This document shows, piece after piece, positions 48,316 through 56,817 of a stretch of DNA of 64,000 nt (the first letter of the stretch is position 1; every line of letters begins with the position of its first letter). The DNA is from Prevotella sp. GTDB taxonomy: Bacteria; Bacteroidota; Bacteroidia; Bacteroidales; Bacteroidaceae. The notes beneath the pieces are model-generated. The model made no database searches. It was given only the letters and a program-made list of their open reading frames with translations, and was not told where the DNA came from. The translations under genes and the position numbers were made by a program. The stretch lies in NCBI GenBank assembly GCA_017428055.1, contig JAFRRN010000036.1:1-64000 (forward strand), in the 5' to 3' direction.

Positions 48316-49648
48316 GATAGGCGGTGTACACCCCGAGGAGAACAAGCTCACATCGGACAAGGTAACCCAAGTTGCCGCATTGCCTACACAGGCGGTCTTC
48401 CCCTTGTCGCAACACATCGGCGCACCCGCCAAGCCCGTGGTGAAGAAAGGCGACAAGGTCAAGGTCGGAACGATGATTGCCGAGGCGGGAGGATTCGTGT
48501 CGGCACCTATTTACTCATCCGTGTCAGGCACCGTTTTCAAGATAGACGAGGCAATAGATGCCACGGGTTACCGCAAACCTGCCATCATCATCAACGTGGA
48601 AGGCGACGAATGGGAGGAAAGCATCGACCGCTCCGACAAGTTGGAGACATTGGCTGACCATCCCGAATTGACCCCCGAAGAGATCGTGGAGCGTATCAAG
48701 GTGGCGGGCATCACGGGCATGGGCGGTGCCGGGTTTCCCACTTTCATCAAGCTATGTCCACCTCCTACCGCCAAGGCGGAGTGCATCATCATCAACGGTG
48801 TGGAATGTGAGCCGTATATCACGGCAGACTTCCGCCTGATGATGGAACATGCTGATGAAATCCTTGTAGGCCTCGACCTACTGATGAAAGCCGCCAAGGT
48901 GGAAAAAGGATATATCGGCATCGAGGAGAATAAGCCCGAAGCCATCCAACTATTGACAGAAAAAACAGCCAATGACCCACGCATTGAAGTGGTGGCATTG
49001 GCACAGAAATACCCACAAGGAGGTGAGAAGCAATTGGTGGATGCCGTCATCAACCGGCAAGTACCCGCCCCTCCCGCCATCCCGGTGAACGTGGGAGCCA
49101 TCGTGCAAAACGTAGGGACAGCTTTCGCGGTCTATCAAGCCGTGATGAAACGCAAGCCTTTGTTTGAGCGTTACACCACGGTGACGGGCAAGAAAGTCAA
49201 GAGTCCCGGCAACTTCCTCGTCCGTATGGGAACGCCCATGCGCAACCTGATTGACGCTTGCGGTGGTATGCCCGAAGGCGACAACAAAGTATTGGCGGGT
49301 GGTCCGATGATGGGAAAAGCCCTCATGTCTATCGACGTGCCCGTCTGCAAGGGTACCAACTCCGTCACGATCCTCTCCGACGAAGACGCACACCGCAAGG
49401 CAGCGCAGCCCTGTATCCGCTGCGCCAAGTGCGTGAGTGCCTGTCCGATGGGCCTGGAGCCATACTTGCTCGCCGTCTTGTCGGAAAAGAAAATGTATGA
49501 ACGTGCCGAGGCGGAGGAAATCGTCTCATGTATCTCTTGCGGCTCATGCCAGTTCACCTGTCCTTCCCATCGTCCCATCCTTGACAACATCCTGCAAGGC
49601 AAGGCTGCCGTGATGGGTATTATCCGTGCTCGCAACGCTAAAAAGTAA
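48296..49648 (+). CDS. rnfC: Rnf complex subunit RnfC (NADH-binding Fe-S protein)
   Basis: 450 residues, peripheral subunit. It starts MKLQTFKIGGVHPEENK, has the biotinyl-like fold segment (KVGTMIAEAGGFVSAPIYSSVSGTV), the Complex1 51-kDa-like NADH/FMN region (GMGGAGFPTFIKL... IINGVECEPYITADFR), an SLBB domain (INVGAIVQNVGTAF... GKKVKSPGNFLVRMGTP), and two 4Fe-4S motifs (CIRCAKCVSACP, CISCGSCQFTCPSH). It oxidises or reduces NAD+/NADH at the cytoplasmic face. It overlaps rnfB by 20 nt and its stop abuts the rnfD start. Confidence 0.92.
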   Translation: MKLQTFKIGGVHPEENKLTSDKVTQVAALPTQAVFPLSQHIGAPAKPVVKKGDKVKVGTMIAEAGGFVSAPIYSSVSGTVFKIDEAIDATGYRKPAIIINVEGDEWEESIDRSDKLETLADHPELTPEEIVERIKVAGITGMGGAGFPTFIKLCPPPTAKAECIIINGVECEPYITADFRLMMEHADEILVGLDLLMKAAKVEKGYIGIEENKPEAIQLLTEKTANDPRIEVVALAQKYPQGGEKQLVDAVINRQVPAPPAIPVNVGAIVQNVGTAFAVYQAVMKRKPLFERYTTVTGKKVKSPGNFLVRMGTPMRNLIDACGGMPEGDNKVLAGGPMMGKALMSIDVPVCKGTNSVTILSDEDAHRKAAQPCIRCAKCVSACPMGLEPYLLAVLSEKKMYERAEAEEIVSCISCGSCQFTCPSHRPILDNILQGKAAVMGIIRARNAKK

Positions 49649-50671
49649 ATGTCTATGAATAAATTAGTAGTTTCACTATCGCCTCACGCTCACGGAGCGG
49701 ACAGCGTGGAAAGAAATATGTATGGCGTGATTATCGCCTTGCTCCCCGCCCTTCTCGTCTCATTCTATTTCTTCGGGCTTGGCTCCGTCGTGGTATGTCT
49801 CACGAGCGTTGCCGCCTGTATGTTCTTTGAATGGGCGATTACCAAATTCATGTTGAAGACACAACCCACACTCACCGACGGCTCCGCCATCGTGACAGGT
49901 CTCCTATTGGGCATGAACTTGCCCAGCAACTTCCCCATCTGGATGATTATCCTTGGCGCATTGGTTGCCATCGGCATCGGCAAGATGACATTCGGCGGAT
50001 TGGGATGCAATCCCTTTAACCCCGCCCTGGTGGGTCGTTGTTTCTTGCTTGTCAGCTTCCCCGCCGCCATGACATCATGGCCTGTGGCTGGTCAGTTGAC
50101 CAACTATATTGACGCAGAGACAGGTGCCACGCCGTTGAGCCTGATGAAGATGGCGATCAAGACAGGCGATGCCTCCGTGTTGGAAGGGTTGCCAAGCTCG
50201 CTCGACATGCTGCTTGGAAACACCGCCAACGGACTTGGTGCCGGCACGATTGGCGAGATTTGCGCCATCGCCTTGATCATCGGCCTGGTATACATGCTCT
50301 ACAAGAAGATCATCACATGGCATATTCCCATCTCCATCCTTGCGACGGTGTTCGTGTTCAGCGGGCTGCTTCACTTGGCAAGCCCCATCTATGCCAACCC
50401 CATCCAAGTAATCTTCAGCGGCGGATTGATGCTCGGTGCCATCTTCATGGCAACCGACTACGTGACATCCCCCATGACCCCGAAAGGCCAACTCATCTAT
50501 GGCGTGGCGATAGGATTCCTGACGGTGGTCATCCGCAACTGGGGAAGTTATCCCGAGGGAATGTCTTTTGCCATCCTCATCATGAATGCGTTTACGCCAT
50601 TGATTAACATGTACATCAAGCCAAAACGCTTTGGCGAGGTGCCAGCAACCAATAAGGAGGACAAGAAATGA
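49649..50671 (+). CDS. rnfD: Rnf complex subunit RnfD
   Basis: 340 residues with eight to ten membrane helices (GVIIALLPALLVSFYFF, GSAIVTGLLLGMNLP, IWMIILGALVAIGIGKMTFGGLGCNPFNPALVGR). NPALVGR and the ETGATPLSLMK segment (covalent FMN on Thr in related RnfD) are family landmarks. The start may be the ATG at 49649 (MSMNKLVVSL) or 49655 (MNKLVVSL); the second is more typical of homologues. It overlaps rnfG by ATGA at 50668-50671. Confidence 0.9.
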   Translation: MSMNKLVVSLSPHAHGADSVERNMYGVIIALLPALLVSFYFFGLGSVVVCLTSVAACMFFEWAITKFMLKTQPTLTDGSAIVTGLLLGMNLPSNFPIWMIILGALVAIGIGKMTFGGLGCNPFNPALVGRCFLLVSFPAAMTSWPVAGQLTNYIDAETGATPLSLMKMAIKTGDASVLEGLPSSLDMLLGNTANGLGAGTIGEICAIALIIGLVYMLYKKIITWHIPISILATVFVFSGLLHLASPIYANPIQVIFSGGLMLGAIFMATDYVTSPMTPKGQLIYGVAIGFLTVVIRNWGSYPEGMSFAILIMNAFTPLINMYIKPKRFGEVPATNKEDKK

Positions 50672-51294
50672 AGAAATTAGAATCATCATTGCTCAATATG
50701 ATATTGACGCTCGTGGGAGTAGCACTCGTCATGGGTGGCATTCTCGCCTGGGTGAACCATGTCACGGAAGGCCCTATCGCCCAACAGGCTGAGCAGATGC
50801 TCGCCGACGGCATCAAGGAAGTGATGGGGGGAGAGAAACTGACCGTCATTGCCAACGACACCATTGTCAAGGAGTTTGACGGCAAGGAATACACGTTCAT
50901 CGTCCACCACACACAAGACGGGCGCAAGCACAACCTCGGTGCGGCGGTAGAATCGACGACCCTCGGCTTTGCCGACAACGTGAAAGTGCTGGTGGGATTC
51001 AATCCCGAAGGCGAAATCCTCGGTTATACCATCCTGCAAAGCAGCGAGACGCCAGGGTTGGGTGCCAAGGCTGACAAGTGGTTCCAAGAGGGGCAAAAGG
51101 GAAACATCATCGGAAAGAGCCCTGCCTCCGCTCCCCTTCAGGTGAAGAAAGACGGTGGGGAAATCGATGCCATCACCGCATCCACCATCACATCACGTGC
51201 ATTCCTGAAAGCGGTGAACCAAGCTTACAGTGCTTACGCCAACAAAGAGGCAGACGCACAGAGTGGTGCATCCAAACAAGTTAAGAACTCATAA
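50668..51294 (+). CDS. rnfG: Rnf complex subunit RnfG
   Basis: 208 residues: one N-terminal helix (MILTLVGVALVMGGILAWVNHV) and a soluble FMN-binding domain. The segment IDAITASTITSRAFLKAVNQA contains the S/T-x-T flavin-attachment motif, in which Thr carries covalent FMN in related proteins. The C-terminal residues (NKEADAQSGASKQVKNS) are not conserved. Translationally coupled to rnfD. Confidence 0.9.
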   Translation: MKKLESSLLNMILTLVGVALVMGGILAWVNHVTEGPIAQQAEQMLADGIKEVMGGEKLTVIANDTIVKEFDGKEYTFIVHHTQDGRKHNLGAAVESTTLGFADNVKVLVGFNPEGEILGYTILQSSETPGLGAKADKWFQEGQKGNIIGKSPASAPLQVKKDGGEIDAITASTITSRAFLKAVNQAYSAYANKEADAQSGASKQVKNS

Positions 51295-51308
51295 ATCACT
51301 ATCGCATC

Positions 51309-51899
51309 ATGAACTATATCAAGATATTAAACAACGGCATCATCAAGGAGAACCCAACATTCGTTTTGCTCCTTGGAATGTGTCCCACGCTCGCCACGAC
51401 GACAAGTGCCATCAACGGCATGTCGATGGGACTTGCCACGATGGCGGTGCTGATTTGCACGAACTTCGTCATCTCTTGCATCAAGAGCATCACGCCCGAC
51501 AAGGTACGCATCCCCGTGTTCGTCGTGGTGATTGCCGCCTTCGTCACCGTCCTGCAAATGCTCATCAAGGCATACTTGCCCGACATCGACAAGAGCCTCG
51601 GCATCTTCATCCCCCTCATCGTGGTGAACTGCATCATCCTCGGACGGGCAGAGGCATTCGCTTGCAAGAACTCGCCTTTGGCAAGCATCTTCGACGGCAT
51701 GGGTATCGGTATCGGTTTCACCATGGCATTGACCCTCTTGGGAGCCGTCCGCGAGATCCTCGGCGCCGGCTCATGCTTCGGCTTCACAATGTTGCCAGAG
51801 AGCACCAACATCCTTCTCTTTGTCCTTCCTCCGGGAGCTTTCATCTCGTTGGGTTTCCTCATCGCCATCATGGATCGCCTCAATGGAAAAACCAAATAA
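51309..51899 (+). CDS. rnfE: Rnf complex subunit RnfE
   Basis: 196 residues, six membrane helices, RnfA/E-NqrD/E family. It starts MNYIKILNNGIIKENPTFVLLLGMCPTLATTTSAING, with CIKSITPDKVRIPVFVVVIA and VNCIILGRAEAFACKN (conserved Cys ligands for the intramembrane Fe-S site shared with RnfA). The spacing of 14 nt after rnfG and 10 nt before rnfA fits one operon. Confidence 0.92.
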   Translation: MNYIKILNNGIIKENPTFVLLLGMCPTLATTTSAINGMSMGLATMAVLICTNFVISCIKSITPDKVRIPVFVVVIAAFVTVLQMLIKAYLPDIDKSLGIFIPLIVVNCIILGRAEAFACKNSPLASIFDGMGIGIGFTMALTLLGAVREILGAGSCFGFTMLPESTNILLFVLPPGAFISLGFLIAIMDRLNGKTK

Positions 51900-51909
51900 C
51901 GCTTAGACT

Positions 51910-52512
51910 ATGGAATATATATTGATTTTCATCTCCGCGATATTCGTCAACAACATCGTCTTATCGCAATTCTTAGGCATCTGCCCATTCCTTGGCGTAT
52001 CGAAAAAGGTGGACACGGCATTGGGAATGAGTGCCGCCGTGGCATTCGTCATGACACTTGCCACCATCGTAACCTATCTTGTACAGGTGTACGTGTTAGA
52101 CCCCAACGGCTTGCAATACCTACAGACACTCGCTTTTATCCTCGTCATCGCATCATTGGTGCAGATGGTCGAGATCATCCTCAAGAAGGTTTCCCCCGCG
52201 TTATACCAAGCGTTAGGCATCTTCCTGCCATTGATTACGACCAACTGTGCCGTTTTAGGCGTTGCCATCCTGGTCATCCAAAAGGAGTTCTCACTCATTG
52301 AGAGCGTCGTCTATGCCTTCTCCACCGCCCTGGGCTTTGCCCTCGCGTTAGTGGTATTTTCGGGCATCCGCGAGCAATTGGAGTTGGTCAAGATCCCGAA
52401 AGGGATGCAAGGCATGGCCATTGTAATGGTCACGGCAGGCCTTCTCTCGTTGGCATTCATGGGATTTAGCGGTGTTGACGGAGGTTTAAGAACCTTGTTC
52501 GGATTGAATTAA
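51910..52512 (+). CDS. rnfA: Rnf complex subunit RnfA
   Basis: 200 residues, six membrane helices. Begins MEYILIFISAIFVNNIVLSQFLGICPFLGVSKKV with the conserved Cys, and contains LPLITTNCAVLGVAIL with the second Cys, as in RnfA/NqrE. Pairs with RnfE in the inverted-topology membrane core. Last gene of the rnf operon; galE follows 25 nt later on the same strand and may be read through. Confidence 0.92.
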   Translation: MEYILIFISAIFVNNIVLSQFLGICPFLGVSKKVDTALGMSAAVAFVMTLATIVTYLVQVYVLDPNGLQYLQTLAFILVIASLVQMVEIILKKVSPALYQALGIFLPLITTNCAVLGVAILVIQKEFSLIESVVYAFSTALGFALALVVFSGIREQLELVKIPKGMQGMAIVMVTAGLLSLAFMGFSGVDGGLRTLFGLN

Positions 52513-52537
52513 CTATCACCAATCATTTATTATCAAT

Positions 52538-53575
52538 ATGAAACAAACCATTCTTGTTACTGGAGGAACCGGGTTTATCGGTTCGCACACCACCGTCGAA
52601 CTGCAACAGGCAGGGTATGAAGTGGTCATCGTAGACAACCTATCTAACTCGAAGATAGAAGTAGTGGACGGCATCGAGAAAATCACCGGCATCCGTCCCG
52701 CATTTGAACAAGTGGACTTGCGCGACATGGAGGCAACAGAAGCCGTGTTCAAGAAATATCCCAAGATCTCGGGCATCATCCACTTCGCCGCATCCAAGGC
52801 GGTGGGCGAGAGCGTGGAGAAGCCCCTACTCTACTACCGCAACAACATCGTGTCGCTCATCAACCTCTTAGAACTGATGCCCAAATACGACGTGAAAGGC
52901 ATCATCTTCTCATCCAGCTGCACCGTTTACGGACAGCCTACACAAGAAAACCTGCCCGTCACGGAGGAGGCTCCCATCCAGAAAGCCCTCTCCCCATACG
53001 GCAACACCAAGCAGATCAACGAGGAAATCATCAGCGACTATATCCATAGCGGCGCACCTATCAAGTCGATTATCCTGCGCTACTTCAACCCTATCGGCGC
53101 ACACCCATCGGCATTGATTGGCGAATTGCCCAATGGCGTTCCCATGAACCTCATCCCGTTTGTCACGCAGACCGCCATCGGCATTCGCGGACAGCTCAAG
53201 ATCTTTGGCAACGATTACAACACGCCCGACGGCACCTGCATCCGCGACTACATCTATGTGGTAGACTTGGCGAAGGCGCATGTGGCAGCCATGGCCCGCG
53301 TACTTGACCAAGAGACCGACCCCATCGAGTACTTCAACATCGGCACAGGCCGTGGATTGAGTACCTTGGAGGTTGTTGAAGGATTCGAGAAGGCAACAGG
53401 TGTCAAGGTGAACTGGGCATACGCTCCACGCCGCGAGGGCGACATCGAGAAAGTCTGGGGCAACGTCGATAAGGCGAACAAGGTACTCGGATGGAAAGCT
53501 GACACCCCATTGGAGGATGTCCTTGCCAGTGCATGGAAATGGCAGGAGAAACTCCGTGAAGACGGAATCATGTAA
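52538..53575 (+). CDS. galE: UDP-glucose 4-epimerase
   Basis: 345 residues, extended SDR family. NAD-binding VTGGTGFIGSHT at the N-terminus, DNLSNS, SSSCTVYG and the catalytic Tyr-Lys pair in SPYGNTKQINEEI, then NPIGAHPSALIGE and RDYIYVVDLAKAHV. It interconverts UDP-glucose and UDP-galactose for envelope polysaccharides and galactose use. Its closeness to rnfA may be fortuitous co-transcription. It ends before two hairpins, of which the second (53638-53672) is a good plus-strand terminator. Confidence 0.92.
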   Translation: MKQTILVTGGTGFIGSHTTVELQQAGYEVVIVDNLSNSKIEVVDGIEKITGIRPAFEQVDLRDMEATEAVFKKYPKISGIIHFAASKAVGESVEKPLLYYRNNIVSLINLLELMPKYDVKGIIFSSSCTVYGQPTQENLPVTEEAPIQKALSPYGNTKQINEEIISDYIHSGAPIKSIILRYFNPIGAHPSALIGELPNGVPMNLIPFVTQTAIGIRGQLKIFGNDYNTPDGTCIRDYIYVVDLAKAHVAAMARVLDQETDPIEYFNIGTGRGLSTLEVVEGFEKATGVKVNWAYAPRREGDIEKVWGNVDKANKVLGWKADTPLEDVLASAWKWQEKLREDGIM

Positions 53576-53592
53576 ATTCAGCAGAAAAAAAA

Positions 53593-53618
53593 TACCCGCA
53601 AGGTTGCACCTACGGGTA
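53593..53618 (-). terminator. Terminator of the secreted-protease operon
   Basis: Stem TACCCG (53593-53598) / CGGGTA (53613-53618); on the minus strand it runs into T8. It follows the small gene 53688-53891 and overlaps the region read by galE. Confidence 0.65.
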
Positions 53619-53637
53619 ATTTTGTGTTTGTGTTGTC

Positions 53638-53672
53638 GTTATCCCTCGACGTGAGTCGGGGGATAACTTTTT
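53638..53672 (+). terminator. Terminator of galE
   Basis: Stem GTTATCCCTCGAC / GTCGGGGGATAAC (one G-T pair) with a 4-nt loop GTGA, followed by T5 on the plus strand. Confidence 0.85.
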
Positions 53673-53687
53673 CCACAAACATGAAGT

Positions 53688-53891
53688 TTAGTCCTCCCAG
53701 ACATTCATGGACCAAGGCTTCGCACCGCCTTCGTCGTCAGAACCGCCATGGTCTACATCAATATCAGGCTGGTTGGTCGTGGAAACATCCATCAAGTATC
53801 GACGGGTGGTTATTACTTTAACAGATATCGCAGGGGAAAAGTAACTGGACTTCCCATCACCTTCATATCGTTCGTTTCTCATCATGACCAT
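53688..53891 (-). CDS. Small acidic protein, operon partner of the subtilase
   Basis: 67 residues, MVMMRNERYEGDGKSSYFSPAISV, then VITTRRYLMDVSTTNQPDIDVDHGGSDDEGGAKPWSMNVWED. It begins 7 nt after the subtilase stop codon and ends with a Trp-acidic tail, the same plan as 37105-37320 (proline-hydrophobic segment, acidic linker, W-x-E-D / IWD end). No signal peptide or known domain. Translation start may be at 53891 or at the Met 9 nt later. Confidence 0.65.
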   Translation of the reverse strand: MVMMRNERYEGDGKSSYFSPAISVKVITTRRYLMDVSTTNQPDIDVDHGGSDDEGGAKPWSMNVWED

Positions 53892-53898
53892 TCTGGTA

Positions 53899-56784
53899 TC
53901 ATTTTACAACGAACTTCCTGCCTTTCACCACATTCACGCCTTGATATGGTTGGCCGAGGCGCTGCCCTCTCAGGTTATAGATTTGCCCGCCAAGCAGTTC
54001 GTCCACTTGCACGGCCTCAAGGCCTGTGAGCAGCTCCCCATCGAAATTGATGGACTTAATACGCAGGGCAGCGGAGTTTATGGCAGGTTCCTCGGCGCGT
54101 AAGTAGCAACGGAAAGCCCGTATCTTGTTCTCGCCAGTAGCCATCACCAATCCCCTCTCGCCTACGACATAATCACCATACTTGATGGGGGATTTTAATT
54201 CGTCGTTGTCATAATATACATACGATCCCACCATCGAATAGGCTCCATTGATGGGGTCTGGTAACACCATCTCGTCAGAAGGCAACACCTCCTTCTCATA
54301 AAACTCGAAGCCATCAACAGACCTGTTAAAATAAACAAGGTATGGGACATTGGCACGGAGCGTCGTCACCGAGTTGAAATTCACGGAGACACCTTCTTTT
54401 ACTACCTCTGTGCCCACGTATTCCATCGCCTTGACAGCATCAATTTCTGACAAGGTGACATCGAAAGGAAGGCAAATGGAGTTCCATTTCGTCGGCATCT
54501 TTCGAGGGAAAGAGACATAACGCTTGTCCTTGGATATCAACCCATACATGCCATCGGCATTCGTTTGCAACTCGTCCAACTGGTATGTGGTGATGTATCT
54601 CAACCCCTCCACGGCATCAATCTTGCCATTGGCACCAAACCGTTGCTCACCTTCGGCATCGGTGAAGGCATCATGGCGAGACGTGAGTCGTATCACCTCC
54701 TTGATGTCGTCAGACGATAACGTGGCATCAGCCTCCAACCATTCCGCCACGATTCCCGCCACGCAAGGCGCAGACATCGACGTGCCACTCATCGCCCCTA
54801 TCGGGTTTTGGTCGTCGTAGCCAAAGATATAATTGGCAGACTCATTATCGTCATTGTAATCAGCATCATCAAAACGGCCGCGATTGTATGCCGCCACCAC
54901 GCAAACACCCGGGGCGGAGACGGTAGGAAGCCGCCTTTGGGTTGGTCCATAGCCATCGGCCTGATAGCCAGAGAAGTATATCATCCCATCCATCGGGGAG
55001 AGCGTCTCATTCGTATAGGCATAACCATAGCCATCTGCTCCCACCCAAGACCTGTTGCCCACGTATGCTCCCACGGAGATGACATCAGGACTACAAGCCT
55101 CATTGGTGACACTACAGGAGTCTGACCCCGCCGTAAACGCCACGGGCTGGCCATCCAACGTGGCATCGACATGGGTATAAAGGGCATCACCCTTCACCAC
55201 CCAACTGTCTATCACCGTGCCTTCCCCATCGGAAAGCGGGAAGTAAGCCACGCCAATCTGGTAATAACCTTTCTGGTCATAGATACTACCGACGGACATC
55301 TGGTCAAATCCCCTACTCCAACAATAATACGGACGAACCAAAACATTATATTTACCATTGACAGCATCCTGCCCCACATACACAAAGACAGACCCAGATT
55401 GTTCCACATGGGCAAGACCAGTGGGTATGCTGGCAAAATAGAAGCCGAACAATCCACCTTTCGCTCCCTCTGTGTCGGCGTTGATCTTCGTATCAGTAGT
55501 CATGTCCTTCGACACCCAAACCACCTCGTTTGTCTTGGTATTGACAACATAGACACGTGCGCCCAACGGCACATTCGCCTTCCTTGCCCATGTATCCGTC
55601 GTCCAATTGGCAAGCATGTCGCTCGTATTGTAGTGATAGGAGATAAACTTCCCACTATTATAAGACAACTCGTCAGATGGCGGGCAGACAACAGACTGCA
55701 AGGGAGCGGCGGGGCTTGTCGCCGTTCCCCAGAGATAGACACCGTCCTGGGCATCCATCTCCGCATCGTTGCCGGCGGCAAAGACGATGACCTTGCCACG
55801 GTCGGAGTATTGGCGGCACACCTCGGCGAGGGCATCCGACCCATCGTGGGCACCTAACTGCCCTCCCATACTCACGTTGATGACGCATGGTTTACCCACG
55901 GCATCGGCATAGTCGCTGATGCCCTGGATGCAAGCAGCGATATTGGCATCGGTCAGCTCACCCCTCAAACCGCATAACACCAGTGAAGCATCGGGAGCCA
56001 TACCACCAAGATGAAACGTCTTCTGGGTGAACTGTTGACCATCAAAGTTGTATCCTTCAAAGTCGTAATCGGAACCTCCCGCAATGCTACTCGTATGCGA
56101 GCCATGGTTTTCCGACGTGTCATCGTAGCCGAATCCCATCACTTCGCCCTCACTATAGTCTCTCATCGAGGCGGTAGAGGGGTCATACACCATAGCCTTC
56201 CAGATACGAGAATAACCATTCTGCGACTTAAACATGTCATGGTCGAACTGTATTCCCGTGTCAATCATGCCCAAGATGACATCCGTCCCTTGGTATGCCT
56301 GTTGCAAGTTGTTCAACTTACGGGCATACTCACTGTATGTGATGGCATCCAAGGCATGGGTCTTCATGCGCATCTTGTCGGTCAATAAGTTCAATTTCTT
56401 GGCGACATTCACCTGCTTGACAAACCACAAAGACGCCACCATCTGCATCTTGTCAACGGGAATCATCGCCGTCACCAACTTATTGAATTTAGCGTCTATG
56501 CGCACGCCAAGCGATTCCAACGCCGCGTAATTGTCTGCATACAGGTGGATAAAGGCCTGTATCATCCGCACACCAGCCACATCCTTGGTATCTGCCACCA
56601 AGGTTGTACCGTCCTTCAACTGTTTCGACTGCACGTTCTCGGGCTTGCCAATCCCTTCGAGGAATATCTTGGTCGTGGTCGAAAACTTTTTTTGTGCCTC
56701 ACCTTGGGCATTGACTTCTTGTGAGGATATACCCATCAAAGCCACAAGCAGCCAGAATAATTGTCTATGGAGTATTGCTTTCAT
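53899..56784 (-). CDS. Secreted subtilisin-like serine protease (S8) with sorting-type tail
   Basis: 961 residues from ATG at 56784 (MKAILHRQLFWLLVALMGIS). After the signal peptide and a propeptide of about 140 residues comes the S8 domain: Asp in GMIDTGIQFDH (about 174), His in ENHGSHTSS (about 228), oxyanion-type FAAGNDAEMD, and Ser in GTSMSAPCVAG (about 666). The domain is long because a beta module is inserted between the Gly-Asn and Ser regions. The C-terminal 180 residues form a beta domain ending IYNLRGQRLGQPYQGVNVVKGRKFVVK-like. It follows the metallopeptidase gene by 33 nt. Predicted extracellular endopeptidase; substrate unknown. Confidence 0.85.
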   Translation of the reverse strand: MKAILHRQLFWLLVALMGISSQEVNAQGEAQKKFSTTTKIFLEGIGKPENVQSKQLKDGTTLVADTKDVAGVRMIQAFIHLYADNYAALESLGVRIDAKFNKLVTAMIPVDKMQMVASLWFVKQVNVAKKLNLLTDKMRMKTHALDAITYSEYARKLNNLQQAYQGTDVILGMIDTGIQFDHDMFKSQNGYSRIWKAMVYDPSTASMRDYSEGEVMGFGYDDTSENHGSHTSSIAGGSDYDFEGYNFDGQQFTQKTFHLGGMAPDASLVLCGLRGELTDANIAACIQGISDYADAVGKPCVINVSMGGQLGAHDGSDALAEVCRQYSDRGKVIVFAAGNDAEMDAQDGVYLWGTATSPAAPLQSVVCPPSDELSYNSGKFISYHYNTSDMLANWTTDTWARKANVPLGARVYVVNTKTNEVVWVSKDMTTDTKINADTEGAKGGLFGFYFASIPTGLAHVEQSGSVFVYVGQDAVNGKYNVLVRPYYCWSRGFDQMSVGSIYDQKGYYQIGVAYFPLSDGEGTVIDSWVVKGDALYTHVDATLDGQPVAFTAGSDSCSVTNEACSPDVISVGAYVGNRSWVGADGYGYAYTNETLSPMDGMIYFSGYQADGYGPTQRRLPTVSAPGVCVVAAYNRGRFDDADYNDDNESANYIFGYDDQNPIGAMSGTSMSAPCVAGIVAEWLEADATLSSDDIKEVIRLTSRHDAFTDAEGEQRFGANGKIDAVEGLRYITTYQLDELQTNADGMYGLISKDKRYVSFPRKMPTKWNSICLPFDVTLSEIDAVKAMEYVGTEVVKEGVSVNFNSVTTLRANVPYLVYFNRSVDGFEFYEKEVLPSDEMVLPDPINGAYSMVGSYVYYDNDELKSPIKYGDYVVGERGLVMATGENKIRAFRCYLRAEEPAINSAALRIKSINFDGELLTGLEAVQVDELLGGQIYNLRGQRLGQPYQGVNVVKGRKFVVK

Positions 56785-56817
56785 ATCACACATATTATAA
56801 TTACTTCAGTATTACCA

